Positions 34,662 through 42,899 of a stretch of 64,000 nt of DNA are shown in pieces; the stretch's first letter is position 1; the number at the start of each line of letters is the position of its first letter. The notes under the pieces were generated by a model. That model saw nothing but the letters and a program-made list of their open reading frames with translations. It had not been told where the DNA came from and made no database searches. Position numbers and translations under genes: made by a program. This DNA comes from Crocinitomicaceae bacterium (GTDB lineage: Bacteria; Bacteroidota; Bacteroidia; Flavobacteriales_D; Crocinitomicaceae), in the NCBI GenBank assembly GCA_030833845.1, contig JAURGK010000007.1, positions 24,739-88,738 on the forward strand, written 5' to 3'.

Positions 34662-35030
34662 TTATTGCCACATTGCGTCCCAGACACCCCCAATTGCAGT
34701 GCCTTCGTATAGGGCAATGAAAATAAGGTAAAGGACAAAAATAAAGTACGGGATAAGAATAACGTTACGTAAGTAACGACGCTCATCACCAAGATGCATG
34801 AAAACCATGACGATGTAGCCTGCTTTCAATAAGGTTAGAAGGATAAAGATTACTTTGACGGCAGTCCACCAATCAGATGATTGCTTGATGCTGGCACCAA
34901 TAAAAACTTCAATAACCGTAACTATTGTAAGCAATAAAGTGACTTTGTATATTTTTTGGCGAATTTGTTTGCCTTTAGCTTCGTCGTGATGAGCGTGAAG
35001 TGAGTATTCAATGAGGTCGTCTCTTTCCAT
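34662..35030 (-). CDS. cytochrome c oxidase subunit IV
   Basis: 122 residues, three membrane helices (about 30-48, 58-76, 90-108) with the family pattern IEVFIGASIK, LLKAGYIVMVFMHLGDERR and a His-rich amphipathic N-terminus (YSLHAHHDEAKG). It is the small prokaryotic subunit IV that stabilises the heme-copper oxidase. It sits between the two subunit III genes and the Sco-like gene. Subunits I and II are not in the window. Confidence 0.88.
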   Translation of the reverse strand: MERDDLIEYSLHAHHDEAKGKQIRQKIYKVTLLLTIVTVIEVFIGASIKQSSDWWTAVKVIFILLTLLKAGYIVMVFMHLGDERRYLRNVILIPYFIFVLYLIFIALYEGTAIGGVWDAMWQ

Positions 35031-35051
35031 GATGAGTTGTGTTTAAGAGAA

Positions 35052-36077
35052 TTACAATAAATAAAAGAAGGTGAACACGAAAACCCAAACAAGGTCAACG
35101 AAGTGCCAGTAGAGCCCGGTTTTTTCAACCATTTCGTAGTGGCCACGCTTGTGGTAAGTGCCTGCTAACACACCTAGAAGTATCAAAATATTGATGATTA
35201 CACCAGAAAATACGTGAAAACCGTGAAAACCTGTGATGAAGAAAAAGAACTGGGCATATTGCTGTGGTCCATATTCGTTTTGTTTCATATTTGCACCATA
35301 AATGACGCGGTTCTTTTCGCCTGCATAAAGGGCCTCGTAGTAAAGATTTTCTGCTTTTTTACCTGTGATTTCTTCCCCCCCCACTTTGTAGGTATTCCCA
35401 TCACGCTTGATGATTAGTTTTAAGTCGTGGTCATGGGCTTTATTGATTTTTGCAACTGCACCATCTGAAAGATGAATAAAGCCGTTTTCGATATGGCCTT
35501 GTTCTGCGGCATGCTGGAATTGGTGCATTAAATCATCTTTAATTACTGCGCCAACTTTGTGTTCTGAACCCGCTTTTGTAACTGTAAAGTTTTGAATTTC
35601 ACCAAAATGACCCTTAACGATGGCTTGTGAACCATCTGAAAGTTCAATTTTACCAAATTCAGAACCGTGGATAAAGTGAGACCATTCCCAAGCTTGAGAT
35701 CCTAAGAAAAAGAAACCACCAATGATAGTGGCAATCATCCATTTAGTTACGCCTTTACGATCCATTCGGTGACCTGCCTCAACAGCAAGCACCATGGTTA
35801 CCGAAGAAACAATCAAAATGAAAGTCATCAGGGCTACGTAAAGCAATGGATATCCATGGCCTAAAAAAGGCATGGAATTGAAGGTCTCTTCACCAATTGG
35901 CCATGCATCTTGAGCATCGTGGCGAGTAAAACCATAGGCAATTAATAAACCGCTGAAAGTGAGGGCATCCGAAACGAGGAAGAACCACATCATTAGTTTG
36001 CCATAACTTGTTTGAAAAGGGGATTCTTTTCCTCCCCATAATGTTTTGGCGTCTAGTTGTGCAGAGTGTCCGGCCAT
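35052..36077 (-). CDS. cytochrome c oxidase subunit III with large soluble insertion (first of two)
   Basis: 341 residues against about 200 for a plain subunit III. Helices typical of the family are present: YGKLMMWFFLVSDALTFSG, the TFILIVSSVTMVLAVEA helix, GFFFLGSQAWEW and, after the insertion, FFFITGFHGFHVFSGVIIN and YWHFVDLVWVFVFTFFYLL. Residues about 138-272 form a charged, His-rich, beta-like insertion (for example LSDGSQAIVKGHF, LSDGAVAKINKAHDHD, VGGEEITGKK) between membrane helices, probably on the periplasmic side. It lies next to a second subunit III gene with an insertion at the same place. Confidence 0.88.
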   Translation of the reverse strand: MAGHSAQLDAKTLWGGKESPFQTSYGKLMMWFFLVSDALTFSGLLIAYGFTRHDAQDAWPIGEETFNSMPFLGHGYPLLYVALMTFILIVSSVTMVLAVEAGHRMDRKGVTKWMIATIIGGFFFLGSQAWEWSHFIHGSEFGKIELSDGSQAIVKGHFGEIQNFTVTKAGSEHKVGAVIKDDLMHQFQHAAEQGHIENGFIHLSDGAVAKINKAHDHDLKLIIKRDGNTYKVGGEEITGKKAENLYYEALYAGEKNRVIYGANMKQNEYGPQQYAQFFFFITGFHGFHVFSGVIINILILLGVLAGTYHKRGHYEMVEKTGLYWHFVDLVWVFVFTFFYLL

Positions 36078-36101
36078 TTTAAGAAAAATTTTTGTGCAAG
36101 T

Positions 36102-37151
36102 TTAGTGAATAAAAATCAAAAACACGAGTAAATACAGCCATAAAAGCCCTAAAAAGTGCCAGAAGATACTGCTCAATCTGAGTGACAAGGTATTTTGAGA
36201 ATTGAACTTACCTGTGAATGAGGCAATTGCAACTTTTACAAGATATAAAAGTGCAATTAGCACATGTAACAAGTGCACGAAGCTAATTAGGTACAAATAA
36301 GCAGAGGCGGTATCTGCAGATTGCATGGCCGAAAGCTGCATATGCGGCTTGAGCGGAATGCCGTTATAGAGAAGTGAACGGTTTTTATATTGAAGTTCCT
36401 TTCCTGCATAGTAAATAGTAAAGTCTTTTCCATAGGTGCCGTGCGCAAAGAAATCGCCGCGTTTGTCACGGATATTCACAGCTAATTCACTCAAGCGCAG
36501 CTCATCTGTGTAGGTGAATTGAGTGCTATCGTTGACATACAGGCGACTGTTTTTTATGAGCACGGGGCTGCCATTGTAAAATAATTCAATGTCTTGGTTT
36601 TGGACATTGATCTGCTTGGCCTTGGTTCGGGATAATTTTTCAAACTGTTTGAAATAATTTTGAATTTTTTGAAATTCAGCATCTTGAATTTCCTGGCCAT
36701 TAATGAGGTAATTATTTCCATCCACCGCAACAAGGGCCCCTTTGTACTTAAATTCAAAGTACTCACCATAGCGACCATTCGTTACCAAGATGTCATTTAC
36801 TGGATTAACCCCTTTATCTACTAGCTGACCATAACCAACAAATTGATAATAAATGAAACCAGCTCCAAAAATAAGCGTGGCTAACATCGCTCCTTTCAGC
36901 TGGCCTTGTTTGTCTTTTTTGGCGCTTTGAATGGCAAACCAAAAACTTAGTGAGCTTAGCGCAATAAAGAGTGTGCTTAGATAAAAACCATTTGGCAGCG
37001 GGTATTTGAGCCAAAATGATTTGCCCATTGAGACATAATAACCAGAAGTAAGTCCGGCAAAGAGCATGACAATACTGAAAATACCTACGTAAACGAGGTT
37101 TTTTTTCATTTTTTCTTTGAGCTCTGGGCTCATTTCATTTTCACGATTCAT
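36102..37151 (-). CDS. cytochrome c oxidase subunit III-like protein with large insertion (second of two)
   Basis: 349 residues. Membrane helices frame a soluble insertion of about 170 residues (112-282) rich in short strands such as YFEFKYKGALVAVDGNNYLI, IELFYNGSPVLIKNSRLYV and DFTIYYAGKELQYKNRSLLY. After it the subunit III helices resume (YLYLISFVHLLHVLIALLYL, LSSIFWHFLGLLWLYLLVFL). The key HxxHV-type histidines in the fifth helix and WHF in the last are retained. It follows cyoE by one base and precedes the other subunit III gene. Confidence 0.82.
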   Translation of the reverse strand: MNRENEMSPELKEKMKKNLVYVGIFSIVMLFAGLTSGYYVSMGKSFWLKYPLPNGFYLSTLFIALSSLSFWFAIQSAKKDKQGQLKGAMLATLIFGAGFIYYQFVGYGQLVDKGVNPVNDILVTNGRYGEYFEFKYKGALVAVDGNNYLINGQEIQDAEFQKIQNYFKQFEKLSRTKAKQINVQNQDIELFYNGSPVLIKNSRLYVNDSTQFTYTDELRLSELAVNIRDKRGDFFAHGTYGKDFTIYYAGKELQYKNRSLLYNGIPLKPHMQLSAMQSADTASAYLYLISFVHLLHVLIALLYLVKVAIASFTGKFNSQNTLSLRLSSIFWHFLGLLWLYLLVFLIFIH

Positions 37152-37152
37152 A

Positions 37153-38049
37153 CTAGAATTTTAATATTTTAAAAAAATAGTCACTACGATCAATCACATA
37201 AATAAATTGTATGATTGGTAAATAAACAAAAGAAGCAAACATTAGTTTTCGCGCATCAGCAGTGGCACAACTGTGGTACAACTTATAAGAGAGGTAAAAG
37301 AACCAAACCCCCATGAAGCTGCCAATAACAAGCGTGATGAGCCCTGTCCAGCCAAGAATCCACGGCATCAGACTAAATGGGATCAGAGCTAACGAATAAA
37401 CCATGATTTGAAATGCTGAGGCCTTGCTTTTTCCTGTTGCTGAGGGCAGCAAGGAGAAACCAGCTTTTTTGTAATCGTCATAAAGCACCCAGGCAATGGC
37501 CCAAAAGTGTGGAAATTGCCATGTGAACTGCACAAAAAATAAGATGCCAGGTATAAATCCAAATTGATCTGTGGCAGCAATAGCCCCTAAAAACGGTGGT
37601 ATGGCACCCGGGAAGGCACCAATAAAGACAGCCCAAGGGGTTTTTCGTTTAAGGGGAGTGTAGGCAAATACGTAACTAACAAATGCGAATAAGCCAAGCA
37701 GCGCGCTTTTAAAGTTGATCAGATAGAGCAAATACGTTCCGATAGTTAAAAATAAAAGGACAATAATGTAGGCCTCTTTTAATTGCATTTGCCCGGTTGG
37801 TAGTGGCCGTTGGTTGGTGCGGTTCATAATTTGGTCGAGCTCGCGCTCCCAGATTTGATTAGCACCATTCGACGCGCCGGTTACGAGTGTTCCACCTAAT
37901 AGGAGTAAAAGTATTTCATACCAGTTTTTCCCACCGGCAAATAAGTAACCACTAAGGGCAGATAAAATGACGAGAAAGGAAAGGCGAAACTTAGTAAAAA
38001 CCAAGTAGGTTTTAAGCAGGGAAGGAGGCTGTTGGTTAACTTCAGACAT
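37153..38049 (-). CDS. cyoE: protoheme IX farnesyltransferase (heme O synthase)
   Basis: 298 residues, about nine membrane helices. UbiA-family prenyltransferase that adds a farnesyl group to heme b to give heme O, the precursor of heme A for the oxidase. First Asp-rich motif NQIWERELDQIMNRTNQRPLPTG and the second region YDDYKKAGFSLLPS are clear. It is placed directly before the subunit III genes (one-base gap), so heme supply and oxidase subunits share an operon. Confidence 0.95.
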   Translation of the reverse strand: MSEVNQQPPSLLKTYLVFTKFRLSFLVILSALSGYLFAGGKNWYEILLLLLGGTLVTGASNGANQIWERELDQIMNRTNQRPLPTGQMQLKEAYIIVLLFLTIGTYLLYLINFKSALLGLFAFVSYVFAYTPLKRKTPWAVFIGAFPGAIPPFLGAIAATDQFGFIPGILFFVQFTWQFPHFWAIAWVLYDDYKKAGFSLLPSATGKSKASAFQIMVYSLALIPFSLMPWILGWTGLITLVIGSFMGVWFFYLSYKLYHSCATADARKLMFASFVYLPIIQFIYVIDRSDYFFKILKF

Positions 38050-38051
38050 CG

Positions 38052-38600
38052 TTACAAAATTACACTAAAAAGTCCTTGAAGTAAAGATAAAATAAGCCAA
38101 ATCAGCACAAAAACTAAGCCAAAAGCAAGAAGCAAAGCCCCAATGGTGTCTACGATGATGCCACCAATGAAAAATAGCACAACACCAAAAACCAAACATA
38201 CAACAGCACAGAGACCAATAAAAAAGCGCGTGCTGCTCACAATGCCATTGGGCTGGGCTATTTTTACTTGAGAATGATTGTGATTGATGAATAATTCCTT
38301 GCTAACTTGTCTTGGTTTTCTAACGACTGAAGGATGATATGAGTTTTCTGACTGGTGCGAAATTGAATCATGAGGAGTGCCAATTGAAATATTGGTTTCT
38401 TCCTCTATGTGCGCATGCGGATTGTTGTGCGCTGTAGTTGGATTTAAAACAGAGGCTGCACGACTTTCTGTTTTTTTGACATTGCTTAGATCTTGCGCTT
38501 CTTCTATTTGAAAAGCGTTTTGTGTTTTACTATTTCTGAGCACCACCTCGGTCGGATGGCAGGAGGCAAGTAGCAAGATTAATAAACTAAGGCGTTTCAT
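38052..38600 (-). CDS. putative lipoprotein with C-terminal paired membrane helices
   Basis: 182 residues from ATG 38600 (MKRLSLLILLLASCHPT), a lipoprotein signal with the cysteine at residue 14. About 100 residues of low-complexity, His-, Ser- and Asn-rich linker follow (HNNPHAHIEEET, KELFINHNHSQ). The C-terminus has two long membrane helices (STRFFIGLCAVVCLVFGVVLFF, VDTIGALLLAFGLVFVLIWLILSLLQ). A lipid anchor plus two helices is an odd combination. I do not recognise the family. It overlaps the next gene upstream by 14 bases and precedes cyoE by two. Confidence 0.55.
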   Translation of the reverse strand: MKRLSLLILLLASCHPTEVVLRNSKTQNAFQIEEAQDLSNVKKTESRAASVLNPTTAHNNPHAHIEEETNISIGTPHDSISHQSENSYHPSVVRKPRQVSKELFINHNHSQVKIAQPNGIVSSTRFFIGLCAVVCLVFGVVLFFIGGIIVDTIGALLLAFGLVFVLIWLILSLLQGLFSVIL

Positions 38601-38940
38601 GGTAATATTCATTTTTAATGAAGTATTCCAAGAGGGCTTCTTTAAGCAGGTGTTGTTGTTGTTGGTGGTCTAAAGGCGGAAGTGCTTGATTTAGGGAGAA
38701 ATGAGGCCACATATCTGCATCTCGACCTTCGAATGTATAATAGCCATAGGGTTCGAGTAGCGTGCAAATGGCAATGTGCATGAGCTCCATTTTTTGTTGT
38801 TTTGAAAAAGTTTGGTGCCCCATGCCAAGTTCATTGACGCCAACCAAAAAAAGAAAGGTAGACATGTCCATTCCTGGGCCAAAATCTTTTTCAAGATGCT
38901 TTTGGAGTTGTTGAAAACGCAATTCAATGTCGTGATCCAT
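38587..38940 (-). CDS. conserved small cytoplasmic protein of unknown function
   Basis: 117 residues from the ATG at 38940 (MDHDIELRFQQLQKHL); the longer track ORF runs through the promoter and terminator and is rejected. It contains DMSTFLFLVGVNELGMGHQTFSKQQK and LMHIAICTLLEPYGYYTFEGRDADMWPHF, a layout I recall from uncharacterised flavobacterial proteins; no catalytic motif is visible. A full -7 box ends four bases before the ATG, so it probably starts the oxidase-assembly operon with a leaderless mRNA. Confidence 0.7.
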   Translation of the reverse strand: MDHDIELRFQQLQKHLEKDFGPGMDMSTFLFLVGVNELGMGHQTFSKQQKMELMHIAICTLLEPYGYYTFEGRDADMWPHFSLNQALPPLDHQQQQHLLKEALLEYFIKNEYYHETP

Positions 38941-38944
38941 AGTG

Positions 38945-38952
38945 CAAAAATA
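38945..38952 (-). promoter_or_regulatory. -7 promoter element at the head of the oxidase-assembly operon (leaderless geometry)
   Basis: The minus strand reads TATTTTTG, a full TAnnTTTG match, then four bases and ATG 38940. It lies 25 bases after the T-run of the preceding terminator. Confidence 0.55.
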
Positions 38953-38977
38953 CGTATACAAGACCGATAATAGGCAC

Positions 38978-39006
38978 AAAAAAAGGGGCCTCTTTCGAAA
39001 GCCCCT
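38978..39006 (-). terminator. rho-independent terminator after the carbohydrate-binding T9SS gene
   Basis: On the minus strand AGGGGC / GCCCCT pair around an 11-base loop (TTTCGAAAGAG) followed by seven T. It closes the polysaccharide locus and separates it from the oxidase operon. Confidence 0.8.
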
Positions 39007-39026
39007 CCTTTTCATCAATCAACTTC

Positions 39027-40493
39027 TTATTTTTTCACAAATTGTTTGCTGCTGTTACCAGCCGCTGTTTCAATTTGGATTGTGTAGATACCTGCTTTGA
39101 GGTCTTCTACATTGATTTCTTGTGTAATGCCATTGCCATTGTACTCAGCAACAACTTTGCCTGTAAGGTCAACGATACGAATTGCGTTCATAGATTCAGT
39201 AGCTGAAACAGTCAATATTGTATTTACTGGATTTGGGTAAACAGCAACGGTGTTGTTGTTTTCGTTCAATCCAGTTGTACAATCTTCACAACTTTCCCAA
39301 CATACTTCACCAATGGTAGCTGCACCTGTAACTGTGTAAGAACGGTTTGTAAATTGCCCACTTGGATCTGTAATTGTACAAGCTTCGCCACCTGCAAATT
39401 GTTCAGAAACGTTCCATCCGTCAATAGTGAATTTGTATTCAATTGCACCAGCTGGAATAGCTACAGTTACATCCCATACGTTGTCCATGTTGGCATCGGT
39501 CATAGGAGTACAAGTACCACACCAGCCGTTGAAGTTACCATTCAAGAATACACCTGCAGTTGTAGAACCACCGCCTGCAATGTAATCATTCATGTCTACG
39601 GCAAAAGAAACATCGTTCGTACAAACATCACAACTTGCAAAACAAACGTTAGGCAATGTAATGTCTCCAGCTACAGCATGAAAACGGTTTGTATACTGTC
39701 CGCTTGGATCAGTAACTGTACAAGATTCTCCACCAACGAATTCTTCTTGTGCATTCCAACCATCAATAGTGAATTTGTACTCAATTCCACCTGGAGGCAA
39801 AGGCAAAGTAGTTTCCCACATACCGTTACCCATATCAGTCATTGGGTTACAAGTACCACACCAACCATTAAATGTACCGTTAACAAATACACCACCAGCT
39901 AATGAACCACTGTATTGTGACATGTCTACGCGGAAAGTAACGTCATAGTCTTGAACAGCAAGTGGAACAGTGCGCTCATAAACAAAACGCCACCATCCTG
40001 GACCAAAATTGATATCAGCAGTTAGGGTGTTACCGCCATTTGAGATAGCAACGTTGTAAGTAATTGAACTTGCTGCTGCAGCAGGGCTGGCAATTTCAGC
40101 ACCGTTGATTACTTTAGCCAAACCAATATGAGCACCAAGGCCGTTCACTGTAAGTGTACCAGCGGCTGCATCATAGCTGTATGTTGCTGCGCCACCAACG
40201 TGTGGAGCAACGGGAGTGCCACAACCTTCTGGCGCACCTTGCCAAGCTTCTAGCCATGTAGAGCCGTCCATGTAGTGTGTCATGGTGCCATTGGCTTCAA
40301 ATTTAATTGAGTCGTCAAATAAACAAGCACGCGTAGTAACATCACCAGCGCCATTAGACCACCAGCTCATGTCGCCTGGGCCTGAAGGACCAACGCCCAA
40401 TGCAGCTGCTTGTGGCGCTAATTTCCAAGTGCCTTCAATCTGAGCAGAAAGACTCAAGATTGGAGCAAAAAGTAAAAAGTACAGTTTTTTCAT
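39027..40493 (-). CDS. T9SS-exported protein with two tandem glycan-binding-like domains
   Basis: 488 residues. Signal peptide (MKKLYFLLFAPILSLSAQ), then an N-terminal domain starting IEGTWKLAPQAAALGVGP (about 20-180). Two homologous repeats follow, at 183-291 and 292-405. Each has VDM near its start, NG-FNGWCGTC, a GIEYKFTIDGWN core and a TDPSGQ-TNR loop, ending in VCF/W-x-S-C-x-x-C. They look like CBM48/AMPK-type glycogen-binding E-set domains. Residues 415-488 are a T9SS type A sorting domain (VYPNPVNTILTV, LKAGIYTIQIET). It has its own promoter, 5' stem-loop and an operator shared with susC. Confidence 0.8.
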   Translation of the reverse strand: MKKLYFLLFAPILSLSAQIEGTWKLAPQAAALGVGPSGPGDMSWWSNGAGDVTTRACLFDDSIKFEANGTMTHYMDGSTWLEAWQGAPEGCGTPVAPHVGGAATYSYDAAAGTLTVNGLGAHIGLAKVINGAEIASPAAAASSITYNVAISNGGNTLTADINFGPGWWRFVYERTVPLAVQDYDVTFRVDMSQYSGSLAGGVFVNGTFNGWCGTCNPMTDMGNGMWETTLPLPPGGIEYKFTIDGWNAQEEFVGGESCTVTDPSGQYTNRFHAVAGDITLPNVCFASCDVCTNDVSFAVDMNDYIAGGGSTTAGVFLNGNFNGWCGTCTPMTDANMDNVWDVTVAIPAGAIEYKFTIDGWNVSEQFAGGEACTITDPSGQFTNRSYTVTGAATIGEVCWESCEDCTTGLNENNNTVAVYPNPVNTILTVSATESMNAIRIVDLTGKVVAEYNGNGITQEINVEDLKAGIYTIQIETAAGNSSKQFVKK

Positions 40494-40518
40494 TTTGTTA
40501 AGTATTAGAGGTTATTGT

Positions 40519-40540
40519 GTTCATAGTTTGACCTATGAAC
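40519..40540 (-). other. 5' stem-loop in the leader of the T9SS carbohydrate-binding gene
   Basis: GTTCATAG-N6-CTATGAAC is a perfect 8-bp inverted repeat just after the predicted -7 box, so it would fold at the very 5' end of the mRNA. Such caps often slow decay. It could instead be a protein-binding site. Confidence 0.5.
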
Positions 40541-40544
40541 GGGT

Positions 40545-40552
40545 TAAATATA
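40545..40552 (-). promoter_or_regulatory. -7-like promoter element of the T9SS carbohydrate-binding gene
   Basis: TATATTTA on the minus strand, the same octamer as before susC, with matching flank (AACCC follows in both). One mismatch from TAnnTTTG. Confidence 0.45.
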
Positions 40553-40568
40553 GTAAAAAATACAATAA
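40548..40568 (-). promoter_or_regulatory. candidate operator, imperfect copy before the T9SS carbohydrate-binding gene
   Basis: The 21-bp site fits TTATTGT-N7-ACAATAA with two mismatches in one arm (ATATAGT, ACAATAA). It overlaps the -7 box, so a bound regulator would block transcription. It shares an A-rich spacer (AAAAAAT) with the perfect copy at 49617. Confidence 0.5.
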
Positions 40569-40586
40569 GCAAAAAATGAGCTCAAT

Positions 40587-42890
40587 TTATTCAACAATAA
40601 TATCATCAAAAAGTTCAAATGCAATCTTGTGTGTTCCACATAAAATTTCAAAAGTACCTTTTTCCGCTCGCCATTTGCCATCGGCACTTATGCGTTTGAG
40701 GGTGTTTGCATCAAAACTAAATTCAAGTGTCTTGTTTTCTCCCGGACGCAGAGAAACCTTGTAAAAATCAATCAATCTTTTGTTTTCTGGAGTGGTACTG
40801 GCATATAAATCACTCAAATAAATGGGCACAACCATTTTTATATGAGTGTTGTTAGGGTTGCTTACATTCACTTCAATGTCAAAAGTCCCTTTGTTTTCGT
40901 CTTTGTGGGCAAATCTGACCCCATTGATCATACCCATAGCATAGGATAGCCCAAAACCGAAATCCCATTGTGGATTGTATGCATTGAACTGTCCAGATTT
41001 TGCTCTAGCAACACTACCGGGGTGGTCATAAAATTCTATCACCCCATCGTATCGAGGATAGGTGTAAGGCAATCTACCACTAAAATCTGCATCTCCAGAA
41101 AGTAAAAGAGCCAATGCATCACCGCCAAAGTCTCCGGGTAAATATGCCTGAATAATTGCGTCGCAGAGTGGTTCAATGTCATTGATTATTCTCGGCCTTG
41201 CTTCTAATAATACCAAAACAACCTTCTTATTTGCCGACTTAGCTAAGCGCACTAACTCCTTTTGTTTTTCATCGAGCTGAAGACTATGAATATCACCAGG
41301 TTTTTCTGTGGATGGCAACTCTCCTAAGCAGAGCACGACAACGTCACTTTTCTTAATAGCCTTTTGGTAAGCCTTTAAGTTGTCGAAGCGAGAGGCTTCA
41401 AAATCGTTCTCCATGAAGAGCTCCACTCCTTTTTGATAATCGACCATGCCGGGCGTAGGAAAGAGACGTTGTACAGCGCGGTAAATGGTTTCTTCCCGAG
41501 AATTGAAATTGGTATCTAAGCCCTGCCATGTGTGCGTCCAGGCGCCATTGAGCATATTGAGATTATCTGCCCCTGGGCCCGCAATTAAAATGTGCTGCTT
41601 TGCGTTTAATGGCAATACACCACCTTCATTTTTTAGCAAGGTGATTGATTCCAGTGCGGCATTTCTGGCTATTGATTTAAATGCGTTACTTCCAAATTTT
41701 GTGTATGAGTCCATGTCTGGCATCGGATTTTGGAAAAGCCCAAGCTTATTCTTAACATAAAGAATGCGGCGCACTGCATCGTTGAGGCGCTCCATGGAGA
41801 TTTTACCATCCTGTACTGCTTGAATCATGTCTTGACAGTAGGTTTTGTATTGCGGATTGGAAGGCACCATACTCATATCTACTCCGGCATTAAAGGCCTG
41901 AATCGCTGCTTCGGATAGTGAAGCGGCAGTATGATGCACGGTATGGAGCATAATAAAATCTTCCCAATCAGAGACTACAAAACCTTTGAAGCCCCAATCT
42001 TTTTTAAGCGTTTGGGTAAGTAGTTGGTAATTGGCATGGCCCGGTATGCCATTAACTACACCAGAATTGATCATTAGTGTCAGCGCCCCTTGTTCAACAG
42101 CGGCTTTGAATGTAGGGAGGTACAATTCTTGCAAGTATTTCTCAGGAATGAAAGCAGGTGTGCGGTCACGGCCTGAAAAACTTGCACTATAACCTACAAA
42201 GTGTTTGAGACACGCGGCAACGTGGAATTGGTCTACGTCGCCCTTCGGCCCTTGATAGCCTTCAACAAGTGCAACACCCATTTTAGTAGCTAAAACTGGA
42301 TCTTCACCTAGGGTTTCGAAGTGTCTTGACCAAAGTGGTTGACGACCAAGATCAAGCACCGGTGAAAAATTCCAAGGAATACCAGACGCTCTGCATTCAT
42401 AGGCCGTTACTTCGCCCATTTGCTTGGCAAATTCAGGATTCCATGTTGCTGCTAGTCCAATTTCTTGGGGGAATAAAGTACCACCAACGGTATAGTTCAC
42501 CCCGTGTATGGCATCTATGCCATAAAGCAATGGGATATTTTGTTCGTGTTTGAGGTATGGTGCATGAATATCCGACATCACAGATTTCCACTCTTCAAGT
42601 TTTAAAGTGTGCCAGCCCACGTTCAGCACCGAACCAACGTGATAAACCTCTAGTGCCTCTTTAAGTTTGGCTTCGTCAATTTGCTCTGGTATAAGCGCTT
42701 GTCCTTTTTGGTCCGTCTTGTGAATTGCGTCAAGAGTTATTTGGCAAGTTTGACCCACCTTTTCTTCAATTGTCATATTGGCAATGAGCGCCTCGATGTC
42801 ATTTTCAGTAGGATGGGTAAAATACAATTTATCAATATCGCTAGCGCTAAAAAGCAAAGCAACTAATAAAGAGAATGCAATAAATTTCAT
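40587..42890 (-). CDS. GH3 beta-glucosidase, exported
   Basis: 767 residues with a signal peptide (MKFIAFSLLVALLFSASD). The N-terminal TIM barrel carries the catalytic nucleophile in GFVVSDWEDF, with ACLKHFVGYSASFSGRDRTP and NFSPVLDLGRQPLWSRHFETLGEDP. The second domain (GDIHSLQLDEKQKELV, RLPYTYPRYDG) and the C-terminal fibronectin III-like domain are complete. It would release glucose from beta-glucan oligosaccharides made by the GH16 enzyme. It is the last gene of the susC-led operon. Confidence 0.94.
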   Translation of the reverse strand: MKFIAFSLLVALLFSASDIDKLYFTHPTENDIEALIANMTIEEKVGQTCQITLDAIHKTDQKGQALIPEQIDEAKLKEALEVYHVGSVLNVGWHTLKLEEWKSVMSDIHAPYLKHEQNIPLLYGIDAIHGVNYTVGGTLFPQEIGLAATWNPEFAKQMGEVTAYECRASGIPWNFSPVLDLGRQPLWSRHFETLGEDPVLATKMGVALVEGYQGPKGDVDQFHVAACLKHFVGYSASFSGRDRTPAFIPEKYLQELYLPTFKAAVEQGALTLMINSGVVNGIPGHANYQLLTQTLKKDWGFKGFVVSDWEDFIMLHTVHHTAASLSEAAIQAFNAGVDMSMVPSNPQYKTYCQDMIQAVQDGKISMERLNDAVRRILYVKNKLGLFQNPMPDMDSYTKFGSNAFKSIARNAALESITLLKNEGGVLPLNAKQHILIAGPGADNLNMLNGAWTHTWQGLDTNFNSREETIYRAVQRLFPTPGMVDYQKGVELFMENDFEASRFDNLKAYQKAIKKSDVVVLCLGELPSTEKPGDIHSLQLDEKQKELVRLAKSANKKVVLVLLEARPRIINDIEPLCDAIIQAYLPGDFGGDALALLLSGDADFSGRLPYTYPRYDGVIEFYDHPGSVARAKSGQFNAYNPQWDFGFGLSYAMGMINGVRFAHKDENKGTFDIEVNVSNPNNTHIKMVVPIYLSDLYASTTPENKRLIDFYKVSLRPGENKTLEFSFDANTLKRISADGKWRAEKGTFEILCGTHKIAFELFDDIIVE

Positions 42891-42899
42891 GGGGTATTA

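Noticed and set aside
38587-39018. Longer ORF start for the 38587 gene (143 residues)
   Set aside because: The extra N-terminal part covers a terminator and a perfect -7 box; the ATG at 38940 gives a sensible start.
39300-39920. Long direct repeat suggesting a mobile or phase-variable element
   Set aside because: It is a tandem protein-domain duplication inside one open gene, with diverged DNA and no element ends.
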